Assembly: GCA_964563435.1 (NCBI GenBank) | Contig: CAZLXI010000005.1 | Span: 62,001 to 126,000, forward strand | Direction: 5' to 3' | DNA length: 64,000 nt | From: Leadbetterella sp964563435 | GTDB lineage: Bacteria > Bacteroidota > Bacteroidia > Cytophagales > Spirosomataceae | Part shown: positions 22,933 to 31,690 of the stretch, piece by piece | Numbering within the stretch: position 1 is the first letter of the stretch | Layout of the letters: every line of letters starts with the position of its first letter | Translations under genes and position numbers: made by a program | Notes under the pieces: generated by a model | What the model saw: the letters and a program-made list of their open reading frames with translations, nothing else | What the model was told of the DNA's origin: nothing | Databases searched by the model: none

Positions 22933-24019
22933 AGAATTACTTTACGAAATAGCCCTTAGTCGCCTGGAGGGCATAGGGAGTGTCCTTTACAAAAATCTGC
23001 TGTCGCATTTCGGATCTGCCCGAGATGTCTTTCGTATCCCTGCAGCAAAGCTCCTCCGGGTGTCAGGAATAGGTGCGCATCTCGTCAAAGAGTTTAGCCG
23101 GAAAGAAGAGGCACTCCGGGATGCGGCGAAGATCATCGAAAGCTCCGCTAAGAAAGACGTCAGGATCATTCCACTACGCTCTCCTGAATACCCCCCGGCC
23201 CTGCTGGAAACCTACGATTGCCCGCCTGTCCTGTATTTCAAAGGGAGAGGAGAGATCCGCCGGAATAAAACACTGGCTATTGTAGGTACGCGCGACGCCA
23301 CCGCTTACGGGAAAGAGGTAGTAACACACCTCATGACCGGGCTTAGCGACATCCAGATCATCAGCGGACTGGCTTACGGCATCGATATCACGGCCCATCG
23401 TGAAGCCCTGAAAAACGACCTGTCCACCCTGGGGGTTTTGGCGAACGGGCTGGACACCGTGTACCCTTCCTCCCACCGAAAAGTGGCGGAGGAAATGCTG
23501 GAACAGGGTCTTCTCATTTCGGAGCAGCCCGTCTTTACCAGGCTCCATCCCCAGTTCTTCGTTTCCCGGAACCGGCTCATCGCCGGCCTGAGCGAAGTAG
23601 TGCTGGTGGTGGAATCCGGCAAAAAGGGCGGCTCCCTCGTCACGGCAGAATTTGCCAATAATTATAACCGGGAGGTGTTTGCAGTACCCGGCGACCTCGG
23701 TAAAAAACAATCGGAAGGTACCCATCAGCTCATCTTTGATCACAAAGCCCATATTTTTACAGACGCCGCCACACTGACCGACTGGATGCAGTGGAGTTCC
23801 GAAGAAAAACCGGCGAAAAAAGAGTGGGATCTGGCGTCATTTTCCGAAGAAGAAAAAATGGTGCTCACCTTACTCCTGGAACGCGGCGAAATGCCGATCG
23901 ATGAGCTCAACTGGTACGCCAGGGTTTCACCGGGCCGGCTACCCTCCATCCTGCTGAACCTGGAATTTCAGGATGTAATCAAACAAACCCCCGGAAAAAA
24001 GTTCTCGATCAAAAGATAA
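22910..24019 (+). CDS. dprA: DNA-processing protein DprA
   Basis: DprA binds incoming single-stranded DNA and loads RecA during natural transformation. The 369-residue protein has an N-terminal SAM/HhH-like region (LEGIGSVLYKNLL, VSGIGAHLV) and the Rossmann-like core with VGTRDATAYG, ISGLAYGID, GLDTVYPSSHR and ISEQP motifs. A C-terminal winged-helix (DprA_WH-like) region ends the protein. It starts within the preceding MerR-like gene. Being in one message with a toxin-antitoxin pair is unusual. Confidence 0.95.
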   Translation: MESNHITEELLYEIALSRLEGIGSVLYKNLLSHFGSARDVFRIPAAKLLRVSGIGAHLVKEFSRKEEALRDAAKIIESSAKKDVRIIPLRSPEYPPALLETYDCPPVLYFKGRGEIRRNKTLAIVGTRDATAYGKEVVTHLMTGLSDIQIISGLAYGIDITAHREALKNDLSTLGVLANGLDTVYPSSHRKVAEEMLEQGLLISEQPVFTRLHPQFFVSRNRLIAGLSEVVLVVESGKKGGSLVTAEFANNYNREVFAVPGDLGKKQSEGTHQLIFDHKAHIFTDAATLTDWMQWSSEEKPAKKEWDLASFSEEEKMVLTLLLERGEMPIDELNWYARVSPGRLPSILLNLEFQDVIKQTPGKKFSIKR

Positions 24020-24051
24020 AGATGTTTCATTTATAAGAGGAGGGCAGCCCG

Positions 24052-25965
24052 CTACCGTGCCGTGATTTTAATATTGCTGATGTAAATCCCTAAATGCCTG
24101 CTGCCGCTGTTGGTTATGTTTTCAAAGTAGAAGGAGGTAAACTTAGCTCCGTCAGGCAGCTCATTAGATCCAACAATGGCTTTGCCGTATTTATCCAATG
24201 CAATAATCTCTTTACCGTCAATAAACCCCTGCACCTTATTCCCCTGTTTGGTAATCGTAAAGTGTACTTTGTTCTTTTTGCTACTGAAATGGTTGCTGTA
24301 TTGCAAAACATCTGCATTGCGCAGGGCGCTGTTCATTCCCGTGTAGGCTGCTTTCAGCCGTATATGCCCTGACGGATTTTGTGAAAATTTTACATTGCCG
24401 GCTTTAGCATCCAGGTCTATTGTAACCTGTTGGGGTGCATCCCTGTAGTCGCCATTGGTGGTGAGAATTTTGTTATGAATTTTCAGCAGGAAAGCACCAC
24501 CGGTATTTTCCGTAAAATCTTTATCTGTAGCCACGTCAAATTCCATGGTAAAATTTTCAGGCAGGGGTTTCTTCATTTCAGCCGGCATGAGGCGATGCTG
24601 CCCCAGCTTTACCCATTTACTGCCTTCTCCCGGAGGAGCAGCGATCACTGAAGATACTCCCACACCCGGCATATACCAATATTTGGGCTTTTCGCCCAGG
24701 CTGTTTCCGGAAAAATCCTCGAAATAGTATACTCCGGCAGGGAGGCTCCGGGTGCCTGCAGGCTCTCTCTTTTTCCGGTAGGAGGTAAGATGCGTTTTTT
24801 GGACTTCCTCATTTAAAATGGTATAAGGTTTATTATGCACATTTTCAGGCCCGAAAAAATAATCATGCACATAATCAAAATTGAAATGGGTAATCATGCT
24901 TCGGTGAACCTCTCTGGTGTAAGGGATATACTGATCATCCGTGGGCAGCCAGCTGATACAAATCCACAAAGGCTGGTCCTGTCTGCTTTTCTGCAGTACA
25001 CCTTCTTCGTAGGTATAGATACCGTAAGTATTTTGTGTTTTAACCAGGCTTTCTTCCGCAAAAACAGCATCGCCATTAAAGATATGTATCATCTCGATCC
25101 CGTTTTCGTTCCTGATTTCGGCAGGCACCTGTAAACTGTTACCGTATTGCTTTTTCAGCTTTTCAAGATTGGTTTTCCAACGCGGAAGCACCGTTTCATC
25201 AAAGCGCTTGTATTCTTCGCGAAGGCTCTCCGGCCGGTGTCCGAAAGTTGATTTCAATTTGTTTTTTGCCACCGTGATTTCCGACGGGACTGCTTCTTCA
25301 ATAAGTTTCAGCACTTCGCCACGGGTCAGTTGGCGAATAGGGAGCCTGTTACCGGGAGCGAGATAAACCGCTATACGGGGCTGGCAGCCCTCCCCATCGC
25401 AACCATAGTATTGGATGATGTATTTTCCTATTTGAGGGTGTTTTTCCATTTGCAATTGCTTTACGAATTTATTTCTATATTCACTGCTACCCGTAAATGC
25501 CTTCTCTATCTCAGGCGAACGCCGCATGAAAACAGCACGGCCGAGCACGGTGAGCATACGGACAGGCACAGCATCTATGATGCAATTGGTTAACATCCAG
25601 ACAGGATTTTCCGAATGGGGCTGCCGGATCACTCTGGTACCGGATTTATCCCACTCAGCCCGCCATATTGCGGCATTGATGCCCGTGCCGTAAGGAACCA
25701 CCTCTTCTTTCTTGTTGGGTTCGGCCACAGCATACGAAAAATCCAGTGCTCCGATGGGTATATAGCTTTTCTGCAACCACTGCGAAAAAAGCCCGGGGTG
25801 CTTCAGCTGTTCCCGGGAAAAAGTTCTCGGGTAAGTATCAGGGTTTAGTTTAGGGGTGCTTTTCCAGGAAAATACGCTGTCTTCCAACTGCGCATCGCGG
25901 CTGCGTTGTGCATGGCTGCTGACCATTATTAAAAGCAGGCAGGCTATGGTATAGTATTTCTTCAT
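24052..25965 (-). CDS. Exported protein with a C-terminal LamG-like domain, function unknown
   Basis: The frame is open to 26055, but the ATG at 25965 begins a proper signal peptide (MKKYYTIACLLLIMVSSHAQ), giving 637 residues. The C-terminal third (from GVYYFEDFSGNSLGEKP) resembles the concanavalin/LamG-like part of Bacteroidota OmpA-related proteins (EDFS...LPENFTMEFD), but no OmpA domain follows. The protein ends at GIYISNIKITAR. The N-terminal part is not recognised. It probably acts in the periplasm or at the cell surface. It is divergent from uvrB. Confidence 0.8.
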   Translation of the reverse strand: MKKYYTIACLLLIMVSSHAQRSRDAQLEDSVFSWKSTPKLNPDTYPRTFSREQLKHPGLFSQWLQKSYIPIGALDFSYAVAEPNKKEEVVPYGTGINAAIWRAEWDKSGTRVIRQPHSENPVWMLTNCIIDAVPVRMLTVLGRAVFMRRSPEIEKAFTGSSEYRNKFVKQLQMEKHPQIGKYIIQYYGCDGEGCQPRIAVYLAPGNRLPIRQLTRGEVLKLIEEAVPSEITVAKNKLKSTFGHRPESLREEYKRFDETVLPRWKTNLEKLKKQYGNSLQVPAEIRNENGIEMIHIFNGDAVFAEESLVKTQNTYGIYTYEEGVLQKSRQDQPLWICISWLPTDDQYIPYTREVHRSMITHFNFDYVHDYFFGPENVHNKPYTILNEEVQKTHLTSYRKKREPAGTRSLPAGVYYFEDFSGNSLGEKPKYWYMPGVGVSSVIAAPPGEGSKWVKLGQHRLMPAEMKKPLPENFTMEFDVATDKDFTENTGGAFLLKIHNKILTTNGDYRDAPQQVTIDLDAKAGNVKFSQNPSGHIRLKAAYTGMNSALRNADVLQYSNHFSSKKNKVHFTITKQGNKVQGFIDGKEIIALDKYGKAIVGSNELPDGAKFTSFYFENITNSGSRHLGIYISNIKITAR

Positions 25966-26084
25966 CTGCTTATATTTGATAATGTAAAGTTCCCCGGAAT
26001 TTCTATCCTGATCAATCCTGTATTCGGGGGATTTTTTTCTGGTATAACAAATCACCTGAAAAGGGGAGTAACGCTTTAATTAAA

Positions 26085-26116
26085 TTAGCAACTCAAACCC
26101 GGATAATTTAACTTTG
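26085..26116 (+). promoter_or_regulatory. uvrB promoter, possibly leaderless
   Basis: TAACTTTG at 26109-26116 matches the -7 consensus and ends only 4 bases before the uvrB ATG. TTAG at 26085-26088 is a fair -33 at 20-base spacing. If used, the message would start at or within a base or two of the ATG. Confidence 0.45.
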
Positions 26117-26120
26117 TGTT

Positions 26121-28145
26121 ATGAGCTACAAGATCACGTCAGAATTTAGGCCCACCGGCGACCAGCCCCAGGCCATCGACCAATTGGTCCGGTCCGTTGA
26201 ATCCGGTGAAAAAGCTACCGTTCTCCTGGGTGTTACGGGCAGTGGAAAGACCTTTACCATCGCCAATGCCATTCAGCGGCTGAATATGCCGGTGCTCATC
26301 CTGAGCCATAACAAGACGCTGGCGGCACAACTGTACGGGGAATTCAGGCAGTTCTTCCCGGAAAATGCCGTGGAATACTTTATTTCCTATTACGATTACT
26401 ACCAGCCGGAAGCCTACATCGCATCGACCAATACCTATATTGAAAAAGACCTGATGATCAACCAGGAGATCGATAAGCTGCGGCTCTCTACCGTATCTTC
26501 CCTGATGTCGGGCCGGAAAGATGTGATCGTGGTAGCCTCTGTTTCCTGTATTTACGGCGCCGGTAACCCCAATGAGTTCAAGCAGAGTATTGTGAGGGTT
26601 CAAAAAGGCGATACCATCAGCCGGAACCGGCTGCTGTATGACCTGGTCTCTATTCTTTATTCCCGCACGGAGGCGGAATTTAACCGGGGCACTTTCCGCG
26701 TAAAAGGCGACACGGTGGATGTTTATCCCGGATATGCCGACTTTGCCTACCGGATCATTTTCTGGGGCGATGAAGTGGAGGATATCCAGATGATCGAGCC
26801 GCACTCCGGCAAAAAGATCCGCCCGGAGAACAAAATAGCTATTTTCCCGGCCAATCTTTTCGTTACGGGAAAAGATGTTATGCGAACGGCCATTCACCAG
26901 ATCCAGGATGACCTGGTGACCCAGATCCGGTATTTTGAAAACGATGGGAAGAAGATGGAGGCGGAGCGGATCCAGGAACGTACGGAGTTCGACCTCGAAA
27001 TGATGCGCGAGCTGGGCTATTGTAACGGGATTGAGAACTACTCGCGGTATTTCGACCGGCGGATGCCGGGGGAAAGGCCGTTTTGCCTGCTCGACTACTT
27101 CCAGGACGATTTCCTACTGGTAGTCGATGAAAGCCATGTCAGCATTCCCCAGATCACGGCTATGTACGGTGGTGACCGGTCCAGGAAAACCTCCCTGGTG
27201 GAATACGGGTTCCGTCTTCCTTCAGCGCTGGATAACCGGCCGCTCACTTTCCAGGAGTTTGAAGAGCTGACACCCCGTACCATCTATGTAAGCGCTACGC
27301 CCGCCAACTACGAGCTGAACAAAGCGGGTGGGGTGGTGGTAGAGCAGATCATCCGCCCTACCGGCCTGCTCGACCCCGAGATTGATGTAAGACCCAGCCT
27401 GAACCAGATCGATGACCTGCTCGAAGAGATTCATGACCGGATCAAAAAGGAAGAACGGGTGCTGGTGACCACCCTTACCAAACGAATGGCCGAAGAACTC
27501 AGCCGTTACCTGGAACGGGTGAATATCAAAGTAAGGTACATCCACTCCGAGATCAAGACCATGGAAAGGGTGGAGATCCTGCGGGAGCTACGGCTCGGTG
27601 TAATTGATGTACTGGTGGGGGTTAACCTGCTCCGCGAAGGCCTCGATCTTCCGGAAGTATCGCTGGTGGCCATCATGGATGCAGACAAGGAGGGATTCCT
27701 GCGTGATAACCGCTCGCTTATTCAGACCATCGGGCGGGCCGCCAGAAATTCCAACGGTAAGGTCATTATGTATGCCGACCGGATCACGGGTTCGATGCAA
27801 ACCGCCATGGATGAAACCCTGCGCCGCCGCGCCATCCAGATGGAATATAACCTGGCCCACGGCATCACCCCGCAAACCATCCTCAAAAGCAGGGAGGCTA
27901 TCCTGGAGCAAACCTCTATTGCGGACTTCAGACCTGTGGCTAAAGGCTATTATATCGAACCGGAACAAACGAATATTGCGGCTGATCCGGTGGTGGCGTA
28001 TATGAATAAACCGCAACTGGAAAAACTGATGCAGGAGGCAAAATTCAATATGGAAAAGGCCGCCGGCGAACTGAATTTTCTGCAGGCGGCCCGTTTCAGA
28101 GATGAAATGCTCCAGTTACAGGAGCGGATTTCAGGCTTGAATTAG
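26121..28145 (+). CDS. uvrB: Excinuclease ABC subunit B
   Basis: UvrB is the damage-verifying helicase of nucleotide-excision repair. The 674-residue protein has Walker A GVTGSGKT (about 37-44), the damage-inserting beta-hairpin segment SYYDYYQPEAYI, the DESHV helicase motif, the TIGRAARN motif VI and a C-terminal UVR domain (about 635-670). Length and order are normal. Its last codons overlap the convergent DUF4920 gene by 4 bases. Confidence 0.97.
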   Translation: MSYKITSEFRPTGDQPQAIDQLVRSVESGEKATVLLGVTGSGKTFTIANAIQRLNMPVLILSHNKTLAAQLYGEFRQFFPENAVEYFISYYDYYQPEAYIASTNTYIEKDLMINQEIDKLRLSTVSSLMSGRKDVIVVASVSCIYGAGNPNEFKQSIVRVQKGDTISRNRLLYDLVSILYSRTEAEFNRGTFRVKGDTVDVYPGYADFAYRIIFWGDEVEDIQMIEPHSGKKIRPENKIAIFPANLFVTGKDVMRTAIHQIQDDLVTQIRYFENDGKKMEAERIQERTEFDLEMMRELGYCNGIENYSRYFDRRMPGERPFCLLDYFQDDFLLVVDESHVSIPQITAMYGGDRSRKTSLVEYGFRLPSALDNRPLTFQEFEELTPRTIYVSATPANYELNKAGGVVVEQIIRPTGLLDPEIDVRPSLNQIDDLLEEIHDRIKKEERVLVTTLTKRMAEELSRYLERVNIKVRYIHSEIKTMERVEILRELRLGVIDVLVGVNLLREGLDLPEVSLVAIMDADKEGFLRDNRSLIQTIGRAARNSNGKVIMYADRITGSMQTAMDETLRRRAIQMEYNLAHGITPQTILKSREAILEQTSIADFRPVAKGYYIEPEQTNIAADPVVAYMNKPQLEKLMQEAKFNMEKAAGELNFLQAARFRDEMLQLQERISGLN

Positions 28146-28594
28146 TTTTTGGAAACAAGAACGCCTTCGGCAAGAAAGGTCAGATCTACCTTGTCTTCGG
28201 TGATCTTTTCGATTTCCTCTTTTGATTTTTTAGCGTCTTCGGCATAGTGTCTTTGTTCTGCCACCGACAGCGTCTTCACCGAAGGAACGCCTTCGAAGAT
28301 CACTTTTCTACCGGCAATGTCTTTGGGTACAAAGAAGTCATAATCTTTGAACTTTACCATCATGGTGGTTCCGTCCGACTTTTTGATCCTCATCCAGCAG
28401 CCCTTCATCTGGCAAACCGACTCCACTTCACCTTCCACCTTCACCACTTCGCCGTTAAATTCCTTTTTTCCTTCCAGGGTGGAAACAGAAGCCGCTCCCT
28501 TGTCATTGATCTTCTTACCGAAAGACTCATACTTCTGACCAAAAGCCACTACCGTGCAAATCATCAGAAACGTGCTGAAAAGTATTTTTTTCAT
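28142..28594 (-). CDS. DUF4920-type exported protein
   Basis: From the ATG at 28594 the protein has a signal peptide (MKKILFSTFLMICTVVAFGQ) and about 150 residues in all. The mature part, with VEGEVESVCQMKGCWMRI and the MVKFKDYDFFVPKD segment, is typical of the small OB-fold-like DUF4920 family seen in Bacteroidota. The two Cys in QMKGCW suggest metal or redox chemistry, but the function is unknown. The frame is open further upstream, without a better start. It overlaps uvrB tail to tail. Confidence 0.85.
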   Translation of the reverse strand: MKKILFSTFLMICTVVAFGQKYESFGKKINDKGAASVSTLEGKKEFNGEVVKVEGEVESVCQMKGCWMRIKKSDGTTMMVKFKDYDFFVPKDIAGRKVIFEGVPSVKTLSVAEQRHYAEDAKKSKEEIEKITEDKVDLTFLAEGVLVSKN

Positions 28595-28736
28595 TTTTCT
28601 TAATTTATTTCTTTTTGCAAAACTACTTATAAGTAACGATTTAAGCAACCGCTTTATTTAGAATTATTCTATTTTGTTTATGTAAAACATTTTAGTCTTC
28701 AAAGCAACATACACTGCACGACTATCGTAGTTAGCT

Positions 28737-28856
28737 CTGCCAAGTCTTTAGACTTTGGCAGGGTGAGCTCCGGTCTTTGACCGGATAAATGTCCTGTCAG
28801 AGACAGGATTACACCATCCAATCGTCTGAAGACGAGGGAAAGCTGTCTGTAGAGAC
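28737..28856. repeat. Array of five short hairpins with GTC...GAC cores
   Basis: Five consecutive inverted repeats fill this intergenic stretch: 28737-28761 (one bulge), 28769-28785 (TCCGGTC/GACCGGA), 28792-28808 (TCCTGTC/GACAGGA), 28822-28835 (TCGTCT/AGACGA) and a weak one at 28845-28856. Each has GTC before a 2-4 base loop and GAC after it. It lies just past the ABC ATPase stop and could be an interspersed repeat element or a structured 3' RNA. Confidence 0.55.
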
Positions 28857-28868
28857 GCAATAGAAATC

Positions 28869-29486
28869 TCACGGCTTAAAATCCATAACAGAAAGCAGCT
28901 CCGTACAGAAGGCGTACTCCCGCGGCTCGTTGGAAGAAATGATCACCACCCGTTCCGGAATCAACTTCTCCACTTCCTCCATATACCATTCGCAGCCTTT
29001 CTGATCGATATTGGCGGTAGGCTCATCCAGGATCAGCACCTCATTCCGGGTAAAAAAGGCGAAACCCAGCTTTAGCTTCTGCTTCATCCCCGAAGAGAAG
29101 TCGCGGATATATTTGTTGGTATGTTTCTCCAGGCCTAATCTTGAAATAAATTCAGGTGGGGTCATCCCCTCTGTGAAAGGCCGGAAACGGATATGAAAAT
29201 CAATGCTTTCCGATAAGGTAAATTCCTCTATCAGCTCAAGATAAGGGGCTGAAATACCTGTCAGCTGATACCATCCCTCTTCCGGTACCGGTTGTCCGTC
29301 CTTCCGGTACCTGACCGAGCCTTCATTGAGGGGAATAGTGCCGGCAATGGCTTTGACCAGCGTACTTTTTCCGGAACCGTTCGGGCCGGTTATGGCGACA
29401 GGGTTTCCGGTTTTAAATTCATAGCTTAAACCTCTGAATATCCACTCCCGTGAGAATTTTTTTCCGGCATTATTCAGTGTGATCAA
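28869..29486 (-). CDS. ABC transporter ATP-binding protein
   Basis: This 205-residue nucleotide-binding protein has Walker A GPNGSGKSTLVK (about 36-47), signature FSSGMKQKL, and Walker B LILDEPTANID. It is short, with no membrane part and no permease gene nearby. Its start overlaps the lpxA stop by 4 bases, so it is translated with the lipid A genes. Substrate unknown; a role in envelope lipid traffic is only suggested by position. Confidence 0.9.
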   Translation of the reverse strand: MITLNNAGKKFSREWIFRGLSYEFKTGNPVAITGPNGSGKSTLVKAIAGTIPLNEGSVRYRKDGQPVPEEGWYQLTGISAPYLELIEEFTLSESIDFHIRFRPFTEGMTPPEFISRLGLEKHTNKYIRDFSSGMKQKLKLGFAFFTRNEVLILDEPTANIDQKGCEWYMEEVEKLIPERVVIISSNEPREYAFCTELLSVMDFKP

Positions 29487-30280
29487 GATATTTCCACATT
29501 TTTGGCAGAACCTGTCCGGATGATTCCTCTTTCCGAATTACGCACAAAATGGATGATCTCGTCGCGTTCTGCGGTAGCCGGTAATTCCAGCTCCACTTTA
29601 TCGAGTGCTTCTGAGTTATTTAGCTTTGAAAGATAGATGATCCGGTAGATCTCCTGGATAGCCGAGATGGCCTCCGGCGCAAATCCTCTTCTCCTTAACC
29701 CGATGGAGTTAACACCGGCATAAGACAGGGGCTCACGGGCGGCTTTGATAAAAGGCGGTACATCCTTACGGATGAGCGATCCGCCCGAGATCATGGTATG
29801 CGAACCTATATGAACAAACTGCCGGATGGCACTGCTTCCACCGATAATGGCAAAGTCGCCGATCTTCACATGGCCGGCAATCTGAACCGTATTGGCGATC
29901 ACCACATTATTTCCCACCACGCAGTCATGGGCCACGTGCACATAGGCCATGATGAGGCAGTTGGAGCCCACTACGGTCTTCAGCCGGTCAGTGGTACCCC
30001 GGTTGATGGTCGCGCATTCGCGTACCACCGTATTATCTCCGATCTCCACCGTGGTATATTCTCCAGCAAATTTCAGATCCTGGGGTTCTGCGGCGATCAC
30101 CGCCCCCGGATATACCTTACAGTTCCTGCCGATCCTGGCACCCGGAAATATGGTAACGTTTGAACCTATCCATGTCCCCTCTCCTATCTCCACGTCATTG
30201 TGAATGGTCGTAAAAGGTTCCACCACCACATTTTTTGCAATTTTTGCATTTGGATGAATAAATGCCAGAGGCTGATTCAT
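29483..30280 (-). CDS. lpxA: UDP-N-acetylglucosamine acyltransferase LpxA
   Basis: LpxA transfers a 3-hydroxyacyl chain from acyl carrier protein to UDP-GlcNAc, the first step of lipid A synthesis. The 265-residue protein shows the left-handed beta-helix of hexapeptide repeats (from IHPNAKIAKNVVVEPF on), the catalytic His in YVHVAHDCVVGN, and the helical C-terminus. It lies 13 bases after the lpxC-fabZ fusion and overlaps the ABC ATPase gene. Confidence 0.96.
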   Translation of the reverse strand: MNQPLAFIHPNAKIAKNVVVEPFTTIHNDVEIGEGTWIGSNVTIFPGARIGRNCKVYPGAVIAAEPQDLKFAGEYTTVEIGDNTVVRECATINRGTTDRLKTVVGSNCLIMAYVHVAHDCVVGNNVVIANTVQIAGHVKIGDFAIIGGSSAIRQFVHIGSHTMISGGSLIRKDVPPFIKAAREPLSYAGVNSIGLRRRGFAPEAISAIQEIYRIIYLSKLNNSEALDKVELELPATAERDEIIHFVRNSERGIIRTGSAKNVEIS

Positions 30281-30293
30281 ATTTTTAACTTTT

Positions 30294-31682
30294 TCATTTT
30301 TTAACTAAACGCGCGGTCATGGCTACTGAGCAAACCAGTGTTTTTCCCACCCAGGCTTCTCCTGTCATTTTGGCCACTCCCAGGCGAATCGGCGAAGAAA
30401 GTGTACATCGTATAACTAACGTATCTCCGGGCACAACATTTTTATAGAACCGGCAATTTTCAATACCTACGAGGTAAGGCCAGTAACGCTCCGGTTCGCC
30501 GGTAGAGGTCAATACCAGTACCCCGCCTGTCTGGGCAATCGCCTCCACCTGGAGCACGCCCGGCATTACCGGGTTGTCAGGGAAGTGGCCTGTAAACTGC
30601 GGTTCATTCATGGTCACATTTTTCACCCCCACCACAGTGGTGCCATCCAGCGATATAATCTTATCTACCAGCTGGAACGGGTAGCGGTGCGGAAGCAATT
30701 GTGCTATATCCTGAACCGTGAATACGGGGGGGGCATTGGGATCTACAGCAGGTGCGGCCGTCTCACTGGCATCGATCTGCTTTTTAATCAGCTTCGCCAG
30801 CTCCACATTGGACTGATGCCCCGGCCTGGCGGCCAGAATATGCGCCTTGAGCGGCCGGCCGATCAGGGCCAGATCTCCCATGAGATCGAGCAGCTTGTGA
30901 CGGGCGGGCTCATTCTGAAACTTCAACGTTTCCGCATTCAGAATCCCTGCACGGGTGCTGCCCGCTTCCAGCTTCCTGCCCAGGATACCCGAAAGATTAT
31001 TAATCGTCTCATCGGAAAGGGCTTCTTCGGCGATCACTACCGCGTTATCCATATCGCCCCCTTTGATAAGACCATTCCGGAACAACATTTCGATGTCATG
31101 CACAAAAACGAAGGTTCTGCAGGGACTGATATGCTCTTTATAAAGTTTGAGCTCATGTAGCTGGGCGTGCTGGCTGTGCACTACCGTGGAGTTGAAGTCC
31201 ACCATCACTGTCAGCCTGTAATCATTTAGCGGAAGCGCGGCGATCTCAATGTTTTTCTCCGGATTTTTATAATGAATGGCCTCCGAAACTTCGTAGAAAT
31301 TACGTATAGCGTTTTGTTCTACGGGCACGGCCGACTCTATGGCTTCCACGAAAGGGGCCGAGCTGCCATCCAGGATAGGGATTTCCGAACCATTCACCTC
31401 AATAAGAATATTATCGATCTCACAGCCCACCAACGCTGACAACACATGCTCTACCGTACCTACCCTTCCGCCGTCTTTCTCCAGCACCGTGCTTCTGCTG
31501 GTATCCGCTACATAGTCGACCAGTGCAGGGATCATCGGTTTATGTTCCAGATCTGTTCTTTGAAATACGATACCCGAATTGATAGGAGCCGGCTTTAAGG
31601 TAATTTCCGTTAGCTCACCTGTATGTAATCCTTTCCCGGCCAGGCTAACCGGGTGGGTGATGGTATACTGTTTCAGATTCAT
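30294..31682 (-). CDS. lpxC-fabZ: LpxC/FabZ fusion: UDP-3-O-acyl-GlcNAc deacetylase and 3-hydroxyacyl-ACP dehydratase
   Basis: Residues 1 to about 305 form LpxC, the zinc deacetylase that commits to lipid A (TVEHVLSALVG, ARHKLLDLMGDL and AARPGHQSN motifs). Residues about 320-462 form a FabZ hot-dog dehydratase (LLPHRYPFQLVD with the catalytic His, HFPDNPVMPGVLQVEAIAQTGG). The fusion is a regular feature of Bacteroidota and couples lipid A and fatty-acid synthesis, which share the hydroxyacyl-ACP pool. It is the middle gene of lpxD, lpxC-fabZ, lpxA with gaps of 8 and 13 bases. Confidence 0.97.
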   Translation of the reverse strand: MNLKQYTITHPVSLAGKGLHTGELTEITLKPAPINSGIVFQRTDLEHKPMIPALVDYVADTSRSTVLEKDGGRVGTVEHVLSALVGCEIDNILIEVNGSEIPILDGSSAPFVEAIESAVPVEQNAIRNFYEVSEAIHYKNPEKNIEIAALPLNDYRLTVMVDFNSTVVHSQHAQLHELKLYKEHISPCRTFVFVHDIEMLFRNGLIKGGDMDNAVVIAEEALSDETINNLSGILGRKLEAGSTRAGILNAETLKFQNEPARHKLLDLMGDLALIGRPLKAHILAARPGHQSNVELAKLIKKQIDASETAAPAVDPNAPPVFTVQDIAQLLPHRYPFQLVDKIISLDGTTVVGVKNVTMNEPQFTGHFPDNPVMPGVLQVEAIAQTGGVLVLTSTGEPERYWPYLVGIENCRFYKNVVPGDTLVIRCTLSSPIRLGVAKMTGEAWVGKTLVCSVAMTARLVKK

Positions 31683-31690
31683 TCTATGAA

